A stretch of 64,000 bases of DNA from positions 203,213 through 267,212 of the forward strand of contig NZ_JAKMAJ010000006.1 in the NCBI RefSeq assembly GCF_022378355.1. Reading direction: 5' to 3'. The notes under the pieces are model-generated. The model did not search any database and was not told the DNA's origin. It worked only from the letters and a program-made list of their open reading frames with translations. Numbering within the stretch: position 1 is the first letter of the stretch; every line of letters starts with the position of its first letter. Origin of the DNA: Brenneria bubanii (GTDB lineage: Bacteria; Pseudomonadota; Gammaproteobacteria; Enterobacterales; Enterobacteriaceae). The position numbers and the translations under genes are program-made. Of this stretch, positions 10,005 through 21,291 are shown piece after piece.

Positions 10005-10523
10005 TTAATGACCGTCCGTCAAATAAAGCGGTGCCTCTGGTAAAAATAGCTCGGTCAACAACAATGGATGACCAGAAAGGCGCAAACGGGAACGCCGAGC
10101 CCATAACCCTTCACAGAGCCCGGTATGGATATAGTCACGCGTCAACGCATTATGCTGAAACAGATAACGCCCCAACGGCACATTACCGATTTTCATCAGA
10201 TCAATACCAGCGCCCGCCAGCGTTTGCCGCGGAATCAAGGTTTGACCGAACAGCCAGGGACGCCCATCGCCATAAAGTACAACCTCCCGTAGCCAATAAC
10301 GCTCGCTAGCGGGCAGATGGGCAGGCTCATCGTACAGTTCCCCCGATGAGATAAAGCACTCATGGCGAATGGATACCGTCAGCCGATCACAGTGTCGTTC
10401 AAGGCGCTGCGTCATTGAATCGCTTTCCATCAGCCAGCCCCGGATATGTGCGGGGATTGTTGCTGAGCTATCGGGAAACCATTTCGTCATACGCAGGGAA
10501 AATTGCGCCGCATCAGACATCAT
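10005..10523 (-). CDS. ubiC: Chorismate pyruvate-lyase UbiC
   Basis: A 172-residue cytosolic lyase converting chorismate to 4-hydroxybenzoate and pyruvate, the entry step of ubiquinone synthesis. Family features include YWLREVVL, LGRYLFQHNALTRD and RRSRLRLSGHPLLLTELFLPEAPLY. The N-terminal 25 residues diverge from E. coli. Two adjacent ATGs (10523 and 10520) both fit the GGAG upstream. It heads the ubiCA operon. Confidence 0.92.
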   Translation of the reverse strand: MMSDAAQFSLRMTKWFPDSSATIPAHIRGWLMESDSMTQRLERHCDRLTVSIRHECFISSGELYDEPAHLPASERYWLREVVLYGDGRPWLFGQTLIPRQTLAGAGIDLMKIGNVPLGRYLFQHNALTRDYIHTGLCEGLWARRSRLRLSGHPLLLTELFLPEAPLYLTDGH

Positions 10524-10730
10524 CCCTACTCCGCCAAGGGGTAATTCGTAAATAAAGTAAGCGACTCATATTGTAGCGCAGAATAGCGTCCTGATAACAC
10601 GTTCTCACCCCATTGATAACGGATACGGCAACATTTCCGCCATTTGCCCGATGCGATGAAAAATTTATGAAAAGGATAAAAATCAGAAAGAAAGCGGAAC
10701 GAAAAAGAAAACCAGCGATAAACAAGGAAC

Positions 10731-10773
10731 AATATAAAAAGGCGCCGTCTGGTGTTATCCACCAGACGGCGCC
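10731..10773 (-). terminator. Terminator of groSL
   Basis: A perfect 14-bp stem (GGCGCCGTCTGGTG 10741-10754 with its complement at 10760-10773, loop TTATC) is followed on the minus strand by a U-rich run (plus-strand AATATAAAAA). It lies 67 nt after the groEL stop. Confidence 0.92.
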
Positions 10774-10839
10774 CTTAGTACAGCATAGCGCAGCGGGTCA
10801 AGACGCCACGAAGACATCAGCCTTCATGGCGACGCCGCA

Positions 10840-12528
<1,689 letters not shown>

Positions 12529-12538
12529 TTACGCGTAA

Positions 12539-12865
<327 letters not shown>

Positions 12866-12913
12866 TTAGGATAAACGCCGAATATGCCCTCATACTCGGC
12901 CTTGTGGTGTTTT

Positions 12914-12941
12914 AAGTGGGGGCATTTCTTTTCCCTTCAAG
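12914..12941 (-). promoter_or_regulatory. Sigma-32 heat-shock promoter of groSL
   Basis: On the minus strand, CCCTTGAAGG (core CTTGAA, 12941-12936) is followed after 13 nt by CCCCCACTT (12922-12914). This fits the heat-shock consensus CTTGAA-N13-CCCCAT and the known E. coli groE promoter. It lies about 80-110 nt upstream of groES. Confidence 0.85.
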
Positions 12942-12992
12942 GGAAGAAATTCATTTTTTTTGCGCCAAACGATGTTTTTTTATGCCCTGACA

Positions 12993-13030
12993 AACAAAAA
13001 ACAAGGATTATCAATATGATAATCCTTGTT
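12993..13030 (-). terminator. Terminator of fxsA
   Basis: A 14-bp perfect stem (AACAAGGATTATCA 13000-13013 with TGATAATCCTTGTT 13017-13030, loop ATA) with a U-rich run on the minus strand (plus CAAACAAAAA). It lies 23 nt after the fxsA stop and upstream of the groE promoter. Confidence 0.85.
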
Positions 13031-13052
13031 CGTTATTTAACTTATATCACAT

Positions 13053-13511
13053 TTAGCGATCGTCGTTATCGTCCCGATGCTCAATATTTCTACTGCCGTT
13101 ATCTTTACGCTGATACTCGCCTTCAAACGTATTGCCGGCGTCGGCGCCGGAGCGCCAAATATGCAAATGCGGCATCAGCTTAAGGGTCAGGCGTTTTTGT
13201 ACCGGCGGCAGCAGTAGCAATAGCCCCAGAAAATCGGTGAAAAAGCCGGGTATCAAAAGCAGAAACCCCGCCAGCACCAATGACACGCTTTTCACCATTT
13301 CCGCAGCGGGGCTTTCGCCCGATGCCATTTTCTGTTGCATTTGCACAATGGTTTTCACGCCCTGATTGCGCACCAGGGATACGCCGACACAGGAAGTGAA
13401 CACCACCAACAGCAAGGTTATCGCTACGCCAAGCACCTCCGCCACCTGAATAAACAGAGATATCTCTATGTAAACAAAAATAAAAATTAATAATAGTGGT
13501 AACCAGCGCAC
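13053..13511 (-). CDS. fxsA: Membrane protein FxsA
   Basis: A 152-residue inner-membrane protein of the FxsA family, with hydrophobic segments at about 3-30 and 70-100 and a polar charged C-terminal tail (YQRKDNGSRNIEHRDDNDDR). In E. coli, overproduced FxsA relieves exclusion of phage T7 by the F plasmid. Its cellular role is unclear. Its place between aspA (divergent) and groSL is the same as in E. coli, which supports the name. Confidence 0.9.
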   Translation of the reverse strand: MRWLPLLLIFIFVYIEISLFIQVAEVLGVAITLLLVVFTSCVGVSLVRNQGVKTIVQMQQKMASGESPAAEMVKSVSLVLAGFLLLIPGFFTDFLGLLLLLPPVQKRLTLKLMPHLHIWRSGADAGNTFEGEYQRKDNGSRNIEHRDDNDDR

Positions 13512-13696
13512 CTGATTCTCCTGTTTCTGGAACGCCTGTTGTTAAAAACAAACGCTATTGTTGTAAACAAATTATGTTATTGAAAACAAATATGACCAGG
13601 CATCGCTGCACTGCACATTATAATCTACTGAGATGGTAGCGTGATCGGCTGTTTTCAAGCTATGACATAGCCATTTGTTATCTGAAAGTGGCGAGT

Positions 13697-13712
13697 CGTG
13701 ACGACTATCACA
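13697..13712. promoter_or_regulatory. Probable CRP site upstream of aspA
   Basis: CGTGA-N6-TCACA at 13697-13712 matches the CRP consensus TGTGA-N6-TCACA at 9 of 10 core positions. It is 183 nt before aspA. E. coli aspA is CRP- and FNR-controlled, so the site is plausible. It could also serve the divergent fxsA. Confidence 0.55.
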
Positions 13713-13894
13713 GTTCAATTATCTGAGTGTAATGGAAAGATCAGATAGTGATCCAGGCTACTATTTTTTTGACGAATACAGCATATCATCACGCTAATTA
13801 GTGTTGTTTTGGTTAAACATGCTGCAATCATGCTGGTGATAGTGCAATTAGTTCAAACATTTTCTAGTCAGCAGAATATACAGAGAAGGCTCTC

Positions 13895-15331
13895 ATGTCA
13901 GATAATATTCGTATTGAAGAAGACCTGTTAGGTACTAAAGAAGTTCCCGCAGATGCCTATTATGGTGTTCATACCTTACGGGCTGTCGAAAATTTTTATA
14001 TCAGCAACAGTAAAATCAGCGACATTCCGGAATTTGTACGCGGCATGGTTATGGTTAAAAAATCGGCGGCGCTGGCGAACAAGGAACTGCAAACTATCCC
14101 CCGAAAAATTGCCGATGTCATTATTCAGGCGTGTGATGAAGTGCTGAATAACGGCAAATGCATGGATCAATTCCCGATTGATGTCTACCAGGGCGGCGCG
14201 GGCACCTCGGTAAACATGAATACCAACGAGGTTTTAGCCAATATTGGTCTGGAATTGATGGGCCACCAAAAAGGCGAATACCAATATCTCAATCCGAACG
14301 ATCATCTGAACAAATGCCAGTCGACCAATGACGTTTACCCCACCGGGTTCCGCATCGCGGTTTACGCCTCGGTGCTGAAACTGATTGAGGCGCTGACGCA
14401 GCTCGGTGACGGTTTCGAACGCAAGGCCAAAGAATTTGAAAACATATTGAAAATGGGACGAACCCAGCTACAAGACGCGGTGCCGATGACTTTGGGTCAG
14501 GAGTTCCATGCTTTCAATGTGTTACTAAAAGAAGAAAATAAAAACCTGCTGCGTACCGCGGAACTGTTGTTGGAAGTGAATCTGGGCGCAACGGCAATCG
14601 GCACCAAGCTGAATACGCCGGATGGCTATCAGCAGCTGGCGGTAAAACGTCTGGCGGAAGTCAGCGGTCTGCCATGCGTTCCCGCAGAAGATCTGATTGA
14701 AGCGACCTCTGACTGCGGCGCATACGTTATGGTGCACAGTTCGCTTAAGCGCGTGGCCGTGAAGCTATCGAAAATCTGTAACGACTTACGTCTGCTGTCT
14801 TCCGGACCACGCACCGGTTTGAATGAAATCAACCTGCCGCAGTTGCAGGCCGGCTCGTCAATCATGCCGGCCAAAGTTAACCCGGTGGTGCCGGAAGTGG
14901 TTAATCAGGTTTGCTTTAAAGTGATTGGCAACGACACCTGCGTCACCATGGCCGCCGAAGCCGGACAGCTCCAGCTCAACGTCATGGAGCCGGTGATCGG
15001 CCAGGCCATGTTTGAATCAACGCACATTCTGGCCAATGCCTGCTACAACCTGTTGGAGAAATGCGTGAACGGCATCACTGCCAATAAAGCGGTTTGCGAA
15101 GCCTACGTGTTTAATTCTATCGGCATCGTTACTTACCTGAATCCGTTTATCGGCCATCATAACGGCGACATTGTCGGTAAAATCTGCGCGGAAACCGGCA
15201 AAAGCGTGCGGGAAGTGGTGTTGGAGAGAGGCTTGCTGACCGAGGCCGAACTGGATGACATCTTCTCTACGCAGAATCTGATGCATCCGGCGTACAAGGC
15301 CAAGCGTTATACCGACGAGAGCGAACAATAG
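13895..15331 (+). CDS. aspA: Aspartate ammonia-lyase AspA
   Basis: A 478-residue tetrameric lyase (same length as E. coli) that converts L-aspartate to fumarate and ammonia, feeding anaerobic fumarate respiration. The fumarase/aspartase signature [11 protein letters not shown] lies near residue 320 and contains the catalytic serine loop. The N-terminus [30 protein letters not shown] is typical. AGAGAAGG precedes the ATG. A 383-nt intergenic region with a CRP-like site separates it from fxsA. Confidence 0.97.
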   Translation: MSDNIRIEEDLLGTKEVPADAYYGVHTLRAVENFYISNSKISDIPEFVRGMVMVKKSAALANKELQTIPRKIADVIIQACDEVLNNGKCMDQFPIDVYQGGAGTSVNMNTNEVLANIGLELMGHQKGEYQYLNPNDHLNKCQSTNDVYPTGFRIAVYASVLKLIEALTQLGDGFERKAKEFENILKMGRTQLQDAVPMTLGQEFHAFNVLLKEENKNLLRTAELLLEVNLGATAIGTKLNTPDGYQQLAVKRLAEVSGLPCVPAEDLIEATSDCGAYVMVHSSLKRVAVKLSKICNDLRLLSSGPRTGLNEINLPQLQAGSSIMPAKVNPVVPEVVNQVCFKVIGNDTCVTMAAEAGQLQLNVMEPVIGQAMFESTHILANACYNLLEKCVNGITANKAVCEAYVFNSIGIVTYLNPFIGHHNGDIVGKICAETGKSVREVVLERGLLTEAELDDIFSTQNLMHPAYKAKRYTDESEQ

Positions 15332-15485
15332 TCTTCACGCCCTGAGCACGGGGCGCCAGCTTTGCAAAAGAAAGCGACGCGCCCGTGCATTACACCGCGT
15401 ATAGCCGTGACGAAGCCTGTCATTCCCCTCCACAGACAAAGCAGGGTATAGTGTCCCCCGATATTTACCTTAAACGGAGGCCACG

Positions 15486-15818
15486 ATGTCAGACCATGCT
15501 GCTTACGATGCCGTCGTCATACTCTGCACCGCCCCCGACGAGCCTTGTGCGCAACAGCTTGCCTCATCATTATTGGCAGCGCGGCTCGCCGCTTGCGTAA
15601 CGCTACTGCCCGGCGCCCGATCGTTCTATTTTTGGCAAGAAAAGCTGGAACAGCAATCAGAAGTACAAATGCTGATCAAAAGCGATTCATCACATCAGCA
15701 AGCTTTGCTGACTCACTTGAAACAACATCATCCTTATCAGACACCGGAACTGCTGGTGCTGCCGGTACTGGATGGCGATAGCGACTATCTGACATGGCTC
15801 AACGCATCTTTACGCTGA
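15486..15818 (+). CDS. cutA: Divalent-cation tolerance protein CutA
   Basis: A 110-residue CutA1 protein with the ferredoxin-like trimer fold. Typical motifs are the N-terminal [17 protein letters not shown], the [12 protein letters not shown] strand and the C-terminal [24 protein letters not shown]. Linked genetically to copper tolerance in E. coli; the molecular role is uncertain. Its end overlaps the dsbD start by 25 nt, as in the E. coli cutA-dsbD operon. ACGGAGG precedes the ATG. Confidence 0.93.
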   Translation: MSDHAAYDAVVILCTAPDEPCAQQLASSLLAARLAACVTLLPGARSFYFWQEKLEQQSEVQMLIKSDSSHQQALLTHLKQHHPYQTPELLVLPVLDGDSDYLTWLNASLR

Positions 15819-17512
15819 TTATCCTGCTTTGGACCCTGATGGGCGCTAACGCCTCCGCCGCCTCTCCTTTTGGTCAATCCGGCATCGGCAATAATCAGAA
15901 TTCTTCATTTTTATCTGTCGATCAAGCATTTGCCTTTGACTTTCAGCAGCGGAATAACCAGTTAACCGTTCGTTGGGAAATACAGCCCGGCTACTATCTC
16001 TACCGTCAGCAAATAAAGCTGGAAAGCAGTGACGCGCGGCTTGGCGAGATCAAGATACCGGCCGGCATCAGCCATCAGGATGACTATTTCGGCCAGGTTT
16101 TCATTTTTAAGCAACATGCGGCGCTTACCGTACCGCTGCTCCAGGCGAATGACAACGCGACGGTGAAAGTCAGCTATCAGGGCTGTGCCGAAGCCGGATT
16201 TTGCTACCCGCCGGAGACGCGAATCATTCCATTAAGCCTGGTTGAGCGACCTGCCGTCGACGGACCCGCGCAAAGCCAACCGCCATCGGAAACGCCGTTG
16301 CCTTTCTCCCCCTGGTGGGCGTTAGTGATTGGTGTCGGCGTTGCGTTTACGCCCTGCGTATTGCCGATGTATCCGTTGATATCCAGCCTGGTGCTCGGCA
16401 GGAAAACGCAGTTGACGCCCCGGCGAACCTTTTGGTTGTCGATGACATACGTACAGGGGATGGCGCTGACCTACACGCTGCTGGGGCTAATTGTTGCCGC
16501 CGCAGGGCTACGCTTTCAGGCGGCGCTGCAGCACCCCGCGGTGTTGATTACGTTGTCGGTTCTGTTCATCGCGTTGGCGCTGTCGATGTTCGGCCTTTAC
16601 ACCCTGCAACTGCCCTCCGCCATACAGACCAGACTGACCGAATGGAGCAACCGCCAGCAAGGCGGTTCGTTAGCGGGCGTATTCAGCATGGGGGCGCTGG
16701 CGGGATTGATTTGTTCCCCTTGCACCACGGCGCCGCTTAGCGCCATTCTGCTTTATATTGCGCAAAGCGGTAATTTACCCGCAGGAGGCGGCTCGCTGTA
16801 TTTGTATGCGCTCGGCATGGGTCTGCCGTTGATTTTAGTCACGCAATTTGGCAACCGGTTGTTGCCCCGTAGCGGTCCGTGGATGCAATACGTCAAAGAA
16901 GCGTTTGGTTTTGTTATTCTGGCGCTACCGATTTTTCTTCTTGAGCGCATACTGGGAGAAACTTGGGGAGCCAGATTATGGAGCCTGCTGGCCGTCGTCT
17001 TTTTCGGCTGGGCGTTCGCACTGAGCTTACGCAGCCGCAAAGGCTGGATGCGCGGTGTTCAGTTACTGCTGCTGGCCAGCGCGTTAGTCAGCGCCAGACC
17101 GCTCCAGAATTGGATATTTTCGCCCGAGGGCGCAACTCGGCGGCAGGCGGCCACCTTACTTAACTTTACGCCGGTGACAAACATCGCCGGTTTAAATCAC
17201 ACGCTGGCGGCCAGCCAACGCCCCGTAATGCTTGATCTGTACGCCGATTGGTGCGTGGCCTGCAAAGAGTTTGAAAAATACACCTTCGCTAATAGTGAGG
17301 TACAGCGCCATTTGTCGCGCATGACGTTATTACAGGCCGATGTGACCGAGAATCGGGCGGAACAAAGTAATATGCTGAAACAGCTACAGGTTCTTGGTCT
17401 GCCCACTATCCTGTTTTTTGATGCGCAAGGTAAAGAAATCCCCGGCTCGCGCGTCACCGGCTTTATGGATGCAGAGAAATTTAAGGCGCATTTACAGAAA
17501 GTTAGCCCATAA
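15794..17512 (+). CDS. dsbD: Thiol:disulfide interchange protein DsbD
   Basis: A 572-residue inner-membrane reductant shuttle. It passes electrons from cytoplasmic thioredoxin to periplasmic DsbC, DsbG and CcmG. A signal peptide ([20 protein letters not shown], cut near residue 21-23) precedes the periplasmic alpha domain with Cys131 and Cys137 ([11 protein letters not shown]). Eight membrane helices carry Cys188 ([10 protein letters not shown]) and Cys310 (CSPCTTAPL). The thioredoxin-like gamma domain has Cys487-Val-Ala-Cys490. All six redox cysteines are therefore present. It overlaps cutA by 25 nt and is 43 nt upstream of yjdC, forming one operon. Confidence 0.96.
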   Translation: MAQRIFTLIILLWTLMGANASAASPFGQSGIGNNQNSSFLSVDQAFAFDFQQRNNQLTVRWEIQPGYYLYRQQIKLESSDARLGEIKIPAGISHQDDYFGQVFIFKQHAALTVPLLQANDNATVKVSYQGCAEAGFCYPPETRIIPLSLVERPAVDGPAQSQPPSETPLPFSPWWALVIGVGVAFTPCVLPMYPLISSLVLGRKTQLTPRRTFWLSMTYVQGMALTYTLLGLIVAAAGLRFQAALQHPAVLITLSVLFIALALSMFGLYTLQLPSAIQTRLTEWSNRQQGGSLAGVFSMGALAGLICSPCTTAPLSAILLYIAQSGNLPAGGGSLYLYALGMGLPLILVTQFGNRLLPRSGPWMQYVKEAFGFVILALPIFLLERILGETWGARLWSLLAVVFFGWAFALSLRSRKGWMRGVQLLLLASALVSARPLQNWIFSPEGATRRQAATLLNFTPVTNIAGLNHTLAASQRPVMLDLYADWCVACKEFEKYTFANSEVQRHLSRMTLLQADVTENRAEQSNMLKQLQVLGLPTILFFDAQGKEIPGSRVTGFMDAEKFKAHLQKVSP

Positions 17513-17555
17513 AAAACGCAATGTTATCTGGCAACAGTTTTTTGGAGGAAACCCA

Positions 17556-18131
17556 ATGCAACGGGAAGACGTTCTTGAACAAGCGCTCACTCTGTTAGAG
17601 CAGCACGGTTTCGCCATGACCACGCTGGACATGCTGGCTAAAAAACTGAACGTGCCGACGGCTGAGCTACAGTCGTTCTGGCCCGATCGCGAAGCCCTGC
17701 TGTATGACAGTCTACGCCATCACAGCCAACAGGTTGACGCCTGGCGCCGGCAGTTGCTGCTGGACGACAGCAAAAGCATCGAGCAAAAGCTGCTGGCGAG
17801 ATATCAGGTTCTGCACAACGCGGTAAAACAACAACGTTATCCTGGCTGCCTGTTTATTGCCGCCTGTAGCTTTTTTCCTGATATCAACCACCCGATACAT
17901 CAGGTTGCAGAGCAACAGAAGCAAGCGTCTTATCGCTACACGCGCGCTTTGCTGGAAGATCTGGAAACCGACGATCCGGAAATGGTCGCCCAGCAGATGG
18001 AACTGATTCTGGAAGGCTGCTTGAGCAAACTGCTGGTAAAGCATCAGGCGTCCAGCATTGCGACGGCGCAGCGACTGGCGGAAGACGTTCTGCGTTTTTC
18101 ATTATGTCGTAAGAACGGCGCATTAACCTGA
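17556..18131 (+). CDS. yjdC: TetR family regulator YjdC
   Basis: A 191-residue TetR-type regulator. The N-terminal helix-turn-helix ([31 protein letters not shown]) is followed by a ligand domain with [11 protein letters not shown]-like ([15 protein letters not shown]) and RLAEDVLRF motifs seen in E. coli YjdC. The first in-frame ATG at 17394 lies inside dsbD. I chose 17556 because GGAGGA at 17544-17549 precedes it. Order cutA-dsbD-yjdC is conserved. The regulon is not established as far as I know. Confidence 0.88.
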   Translation: MQREDVLEQALTLLEQHGFAMTTLDMLAKKLNVPTAELQSFWPDREALLYDSLRHHSQQVDAWRRQLLLDDSKSIEQKLLARYQVLHNAVKQQRYPGCLFIAACSFFPDINHPIHQVAEQQKQASYRYTRALLEDLETDDPEMVAQQMELILEGCLSKLLVKHQASSIATAQRLAEDVLRFSLCRKNGALT

Positions 18132-18258
18132 CGTCAGACACAATGCGTGGCGCCCCTCCGCGTTTTGGCTGAAAAGTCGGCAGTCGGCAGAGTTTTCCGC
18201 GCTTTAGCGCATAAACCCGTTGACGACGCGCGGGCAATACGGTTTAATGCGCCCCGTT

Positions 18259-18334
18259 GCCCGGATAGCTCAGTCGGTAGAGCAGAGGATTGAAAATCCT
18301 CGTGTCCTTGGTTCGATTCCGAGTCCGGGCACCA
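18259..18334 (+). tRNA. pheV: tRNA-Phe (anticodon GAA), ICE attachment gene
   Basis: A 76-nt cloverleaf with encoded CCA. The acceptor arm is GCCCGGA with TCCGGGC, the D-arm AGCTCAGTCGGTAGAGC, the T-loop GGTTCGATTCC, and anticodon GAA at 18292-18294. It is near-identical to E. coli tRNA-Phe. ICEs of the SPI-7/HAI2 group often integrate into the 3' end of tRNA-Phe, and ICE genes begin directly downstream, so the 3' half is the likely attL core. The matching attR repeat is outside the window. The gene symbol (pheV versus pheU) cannot be decided from sequence. Confidence 0.97.
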
Positions 18335-18464
18335 TTAATTCTGCATCAAAGCACGCTGGTTAGAGGGAAAACCCTTTGACGGGCGGAAAAAATGGAACCG
18401 GAAAGTTAATATCGCAGTGTTTTCTAAGACCTGTACACTCGATGTTAATGATTAGGTTCCTCTC

Positions 18465-18497
18465 AAAAAGGATGCCTGTGTCCGCAGGCGTCCTTTT
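18465..18497. terminator. Terminator between tRNA-Phe and the integrase gene
   Basis: A 9-bp stem (GGATGCCTG 18470-18478 with CAGGCGTCC 18485-18493) is flanked by A5 and T4, so it can act in both directions. It ends the leftward integrase transcript 35 nt after its stop and could also stop read-through from the tRNA. Confidence 0.8.
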
Positions 18498-18531
18498 CTC
18501 GATCGCTGGCAATTCTTACAGTTCGTTAAAG

Positions 18532-19545
18532 TTATGTCAAGGCGTGACTGGTTTCTACCTCGCCCGCCGGAATGACATCCATATACAGCGACAATTCATC
18601 CTCTAGTGCCTGCCCTGTGATCGCCAAATCCAACTCGACGTATTCCATTGTGGTACTGACGCTCCGATGCCCCAGCAACCCTTTGACCAGCGCCAGATTG
18701 CGATCGGGCGACTTCATCATTTCCGTCGCCAGGGTATGCCTGAATCGGTGAGGACTCACCTTAAAACCACACTCCTTTGTCAGTCTGGTGAAAAACGAAC
18801 GAACAGGCTGTATCGCCGGTTCGGGGCCGACTTCGCCTGATGGATTCAGAAATCTTGCCACATCAAACAGGTAGCTTTCGCGTTCGGCGCCTTGTTCTAT
18901 GGCGCGTTCAACCAATATCCGCATACGCTCGCGGACAAAACTGACGACAGGAACCCGCCACTCACGATGAGTTTTACTCCCCTCTCTGCACAGTAGAATG
19001 GCATTGGCCCCCAGATCGACGTCCATCAGACGTATGTGCAACAACTGGTTTTGCCGCATACCGGTCGAACGCAACACATCAATCACCGTCCGCCAATACC
19101 ACACCGGATAGAGCGCGCAAGGCCGGCCTTCCCTCTCCCGGCGCTTTTCTTTTACTTCAAATTGCCCCAGAACCAGGTTCACCCTGACCAGTTGGTCGCG
19201 ACTCAGGATTTTCTTTCGTTTGCTTCCTAATGGCACCTGTGTTTCGTTGAGCGGATTCTCTCCGATAGTGAGCCATTTCTTCTTGATCCCCTGGTTGTAA
19301 AGCGCCCGTAAATGACGCACCTTATTATTCCAGGTGCTGGTCGTTAAGCCTCTTCCCAGCATATCCCTGCGCCATAAAAGCAAGTCATGGTGAGTCACTT
19401 CGTCAGGCAACCTGTTATGGCCGATGAATTTCCGAAACACCGCGACCACGCGCCGATAGCTATTTTCAGTGTCCGGTCGCAATGGTTTGGAGAAAAAGTA
19501 TTCATCAAGCAGTGCATCCCAGCTCATTAACCGTTCCTTATTCAT
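18532..19545 (-). CDS. Tyrosine recombinase adjacent to tRNA-Phe (ICE integrase candidate)
   Basis: A 337-residue XerD-like recombinase. The N-terminal SAM-like core-binding domain covers about residues 8-95. The catalytic domain shows Arg in RSTGMRQNQL, the HRFRH box (His and Arg) and LGHRSVSTTMEYV with the nucleophilic tyrosine. It lies at the ICE edge, reads towards the tRNA and ends 198 nt from it, so it is the likely excision and integration enzyme. ATGs at 19554, 19545 and 19527 compete. I prefer 19545 because GAGGG is 9 nt upstream; the ATG at 19554 touches that same GAGGG. It is shorter than the P4-type integrases usual at tRNA-Phe. Confidence 0.85.
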   Translation of the reverse strand: MNKERLMSWDALLDEYFFSKPLRPDTENSYRRVVAVFRKFIGHNRLPDEVTHHDLLLWRRDMLGRGLTTSTWNNKVRHLRALYNQGIKKKWLTIGENPLNETQVPLGSKRKKILSRDQLVRVNLVLGQFEVKEKRREREGRPCALYPVWYWRTVIDVLRSTGMRQNQLLHIRLMDVDLGANAILLCREGSKTHREWRVPVVSFVRERMRILVERAIEQGAERESYLFDVARFLNPSGEVGPEPAIQPVRSFFTRLTKECGFKVSPHRFRHTLATEMMKSPDRNLALVKGLLGHRSVSTTMEYVELDLAITGQALEDELSLYMDVIPAGEVETSHALT

Positions 19546-19614
19546 GATTGACATCCCTCTTGTTTAACAGACATACAGCGAACGCCCGGCTCCCCAGGCC
19601 ACAGATAATTCCAG

Positions 19615-21291
19615 TCAGGGGATAACCAGCATCTTGCTATCGTCAGGTACATTTTTTCCGCGAAAGAGCAAACTCGCTTTAATGAGGTAGCCTTTAATTC
19701 GTTTATAAGGGCCCGAGCCATTGGTGCTTTCATACAGGTGAGCAAAATAAAAACGTTTCCCTTTGACCCGACGGTGTTTTTCCAGACGTTCAAAGTCCTC
19801 CTGGAGGGCTTCGCGCTGATTGCCATCCAGTCCTTGCTGTTTCAGATAAAGATAAAAAATACCGGGTACGGTGATGAAGACAAAACCAGAAACAAAATGG
19901 ACCCTCGCCCCTGCCGTGTTGACCTCGATCTCGCCTGAATTAAGTCCTTCACTTAACCATTCCCAAAAATGCTCTCCCGGTTTATTTTCTGAGGACGGGT
20001 CACCAAACGGCGGCATTTGATCCTCTGGCGCGGGCGTTGTCCCACCGACGCTCGCGGCAATGTCCAGGGGCTCGGCTGGCGGTAACGGTTCAATTTCAGG
20101 CCTGGCTGTTTGATCGGATAAGTCAGCAAATTTTTCCGTTACATCAGGCATATCCGGCACCGGGGCGTGGCTATCTTTAGGCGAAGGAACCTCTTCCTGA
20201 TTTTTTGGGTGCGCCGGCACCTGTGCAGACACCTTCACCGCCATCAGTGACAATAAGGTCTCCATATCCTCTTCAGTGCCGGCAACCGGTTCCGGCGCCA
20301 CAACCATTTCAGCCAGCGGTTTATCATTAACGGGTTCATCCAGTGCGGAGCTCAGCAACACATCGGCTGTTGGCGTTTTGCTCACCTCTGCCGCAGGCCC
20401 GCTTTCTACTGACCGCGCCTCTACCGTCGGTAAGGCACTGGCCGCGCTTTGCAAATCCTCCGGCGGGGCCAATGGCCCGGCGGCGGCAGTGACCGTTTGC
20501 TGCGGTACCGGTGAAACGATAGCCACGCTCCCCGACGGTAAGGCAGGCAACAGACTCGCCCCCCGCGCCTGCCGAACGGCTTCCCGGACAATCTCATCAA
20601 TCACCGGTAATGGGCTGGGCTGACGTGCAACAATCATTATGAGTGCCTGGGCGGCCGCCGGCAGCGTCGACAGCCAGGCAATGGCATCCGACGGCACCAG
20701 ACGTGCGGCGATCAACGCACTCTGACTTGTCGTCAGTACCGGCTCTGGTGGCTTAACCCTGAAACGAAAACGGTATGGTTCACCCGGTACGGTGAGGCCG
20801 GGCAACCAGGGCCGGCCGCTCAGCAGCTCGCCTTCAATTTGGCTGAGGGCTGGCAGGTAACGACAAAGGGCGGCGTAAAAAATGACGGCATTCCACAGTA
20901 CATTCTGGGCGGACTGATCTTCCGGCGCGGCACCGGGGGGAAGCATATGCCCCCTGGCCAGGCGTACGGCAAAAGTCGTCGTCTGCAGGGTGACCTCCGC
21001 CAGCCCGCCCTCTCCGGCATACTCCCCTTGTTGCGTCGCCGGCAACGATTGCATCAGCGTTACCAAATGCTCCAGGGGCTGCAGATAAAATTGCCTGTAG
21101 AGGTCTCCAGGTAATGCACTGCTTTCCCATAGCTGTTGCAGGCATTGTTTACGGGATATCGGGTTCAACAGTTGTCCGGCAGATACCGGCATAAAATAGC
21201 CTGCGGGGCATGCCGGAGATGAAGACTGAAGCACAGATTTTGCCGGTGCCGCGCGGCTGCCAACCAGTAACGCCCTGATGGCTTTCAGCAT
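19615..21291 (-). CDS. MobH-family relaxase homologue (TraI_2, TIGR03760) with degenerate HD site
   Basis: A 558-residue protein with the MobH/TraI_2 layout. An N-terminal domain holds NPISRKQCLQQLWESS, LPGDLYRQFYLQPLEH and HMLPPGAAPEDQSAQ. A low-complexity Pro/Ala/Glu linker covers about 255-430. The C-terminal TraI_2_C (DUF1528) domain holds EHFWEWLSEGLNSGEIEVNT and KGYLIKASLLFRG. Active family members carry metal-binding histidines (HHH...GGxLDH, LLHDLGK, WHPWHG). Here these read GEYAGEGGLAEVT, ALCRYLPALS and WLPGLT, so none of the expected ligands remain. It may have a structural role or be inactive. Its start overlaps the helicase gene end by 7 nt, showing translational coupling. Confidence 0.8.
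   Translation of the reverse strand: MLKAIRALLVGSRAAPAKSVLQSSSPACPAGYFMPVSAGQLLNPISRKQCLQQLWESSALPGDLYRQFYLQPLEHLVTLMQSLPATQQGEYAGEGGLAEVTLQTTTFAVRLARGHMLPPGAAPEDQSAQNVLWNAVIFYAALCRYLPALSQIEGELLSGRPWLPGLTVPGEPYRFRFRVKPPEPVLTTSQSALIAARLVPSDAIAWLSTLPAAAQALIMIVARQPSPLPVIDEIVREAVRQARGASLLPALPSGSVAIVSPVPQQTVTAAAGPLAPPEDLQSAASALPTVEARSVESGPAAEVSKTPTADVLLSSALDEPVNDKPLAEMVVAPEPVAGTEEDMETLLSLMAVKVSAQVPAHPKNQEEVPSPKDSHAPVPDMPDVTEKFADLSDQTARPEIEPLPPAEPLDIAASVGGTTPAPEDQMPPFGDPSSENKPGEHFWEWLSEGLNSGEIEVNTAGARVHFVSGFVFITVPGIFYLYLKQQGLDGNQREALQEDFERLEKHRRVKGKRFYFAHLYESTNGSGPYKRIKGYLIKASLLFRGKNVPDDSKMLVIP

Noticed and set aside
16315-16740. Open frame inside dsbD
   Set aside because: Overlaps the membrane domain of dsbD, whose six redox cysteines are all in place in the other frame.
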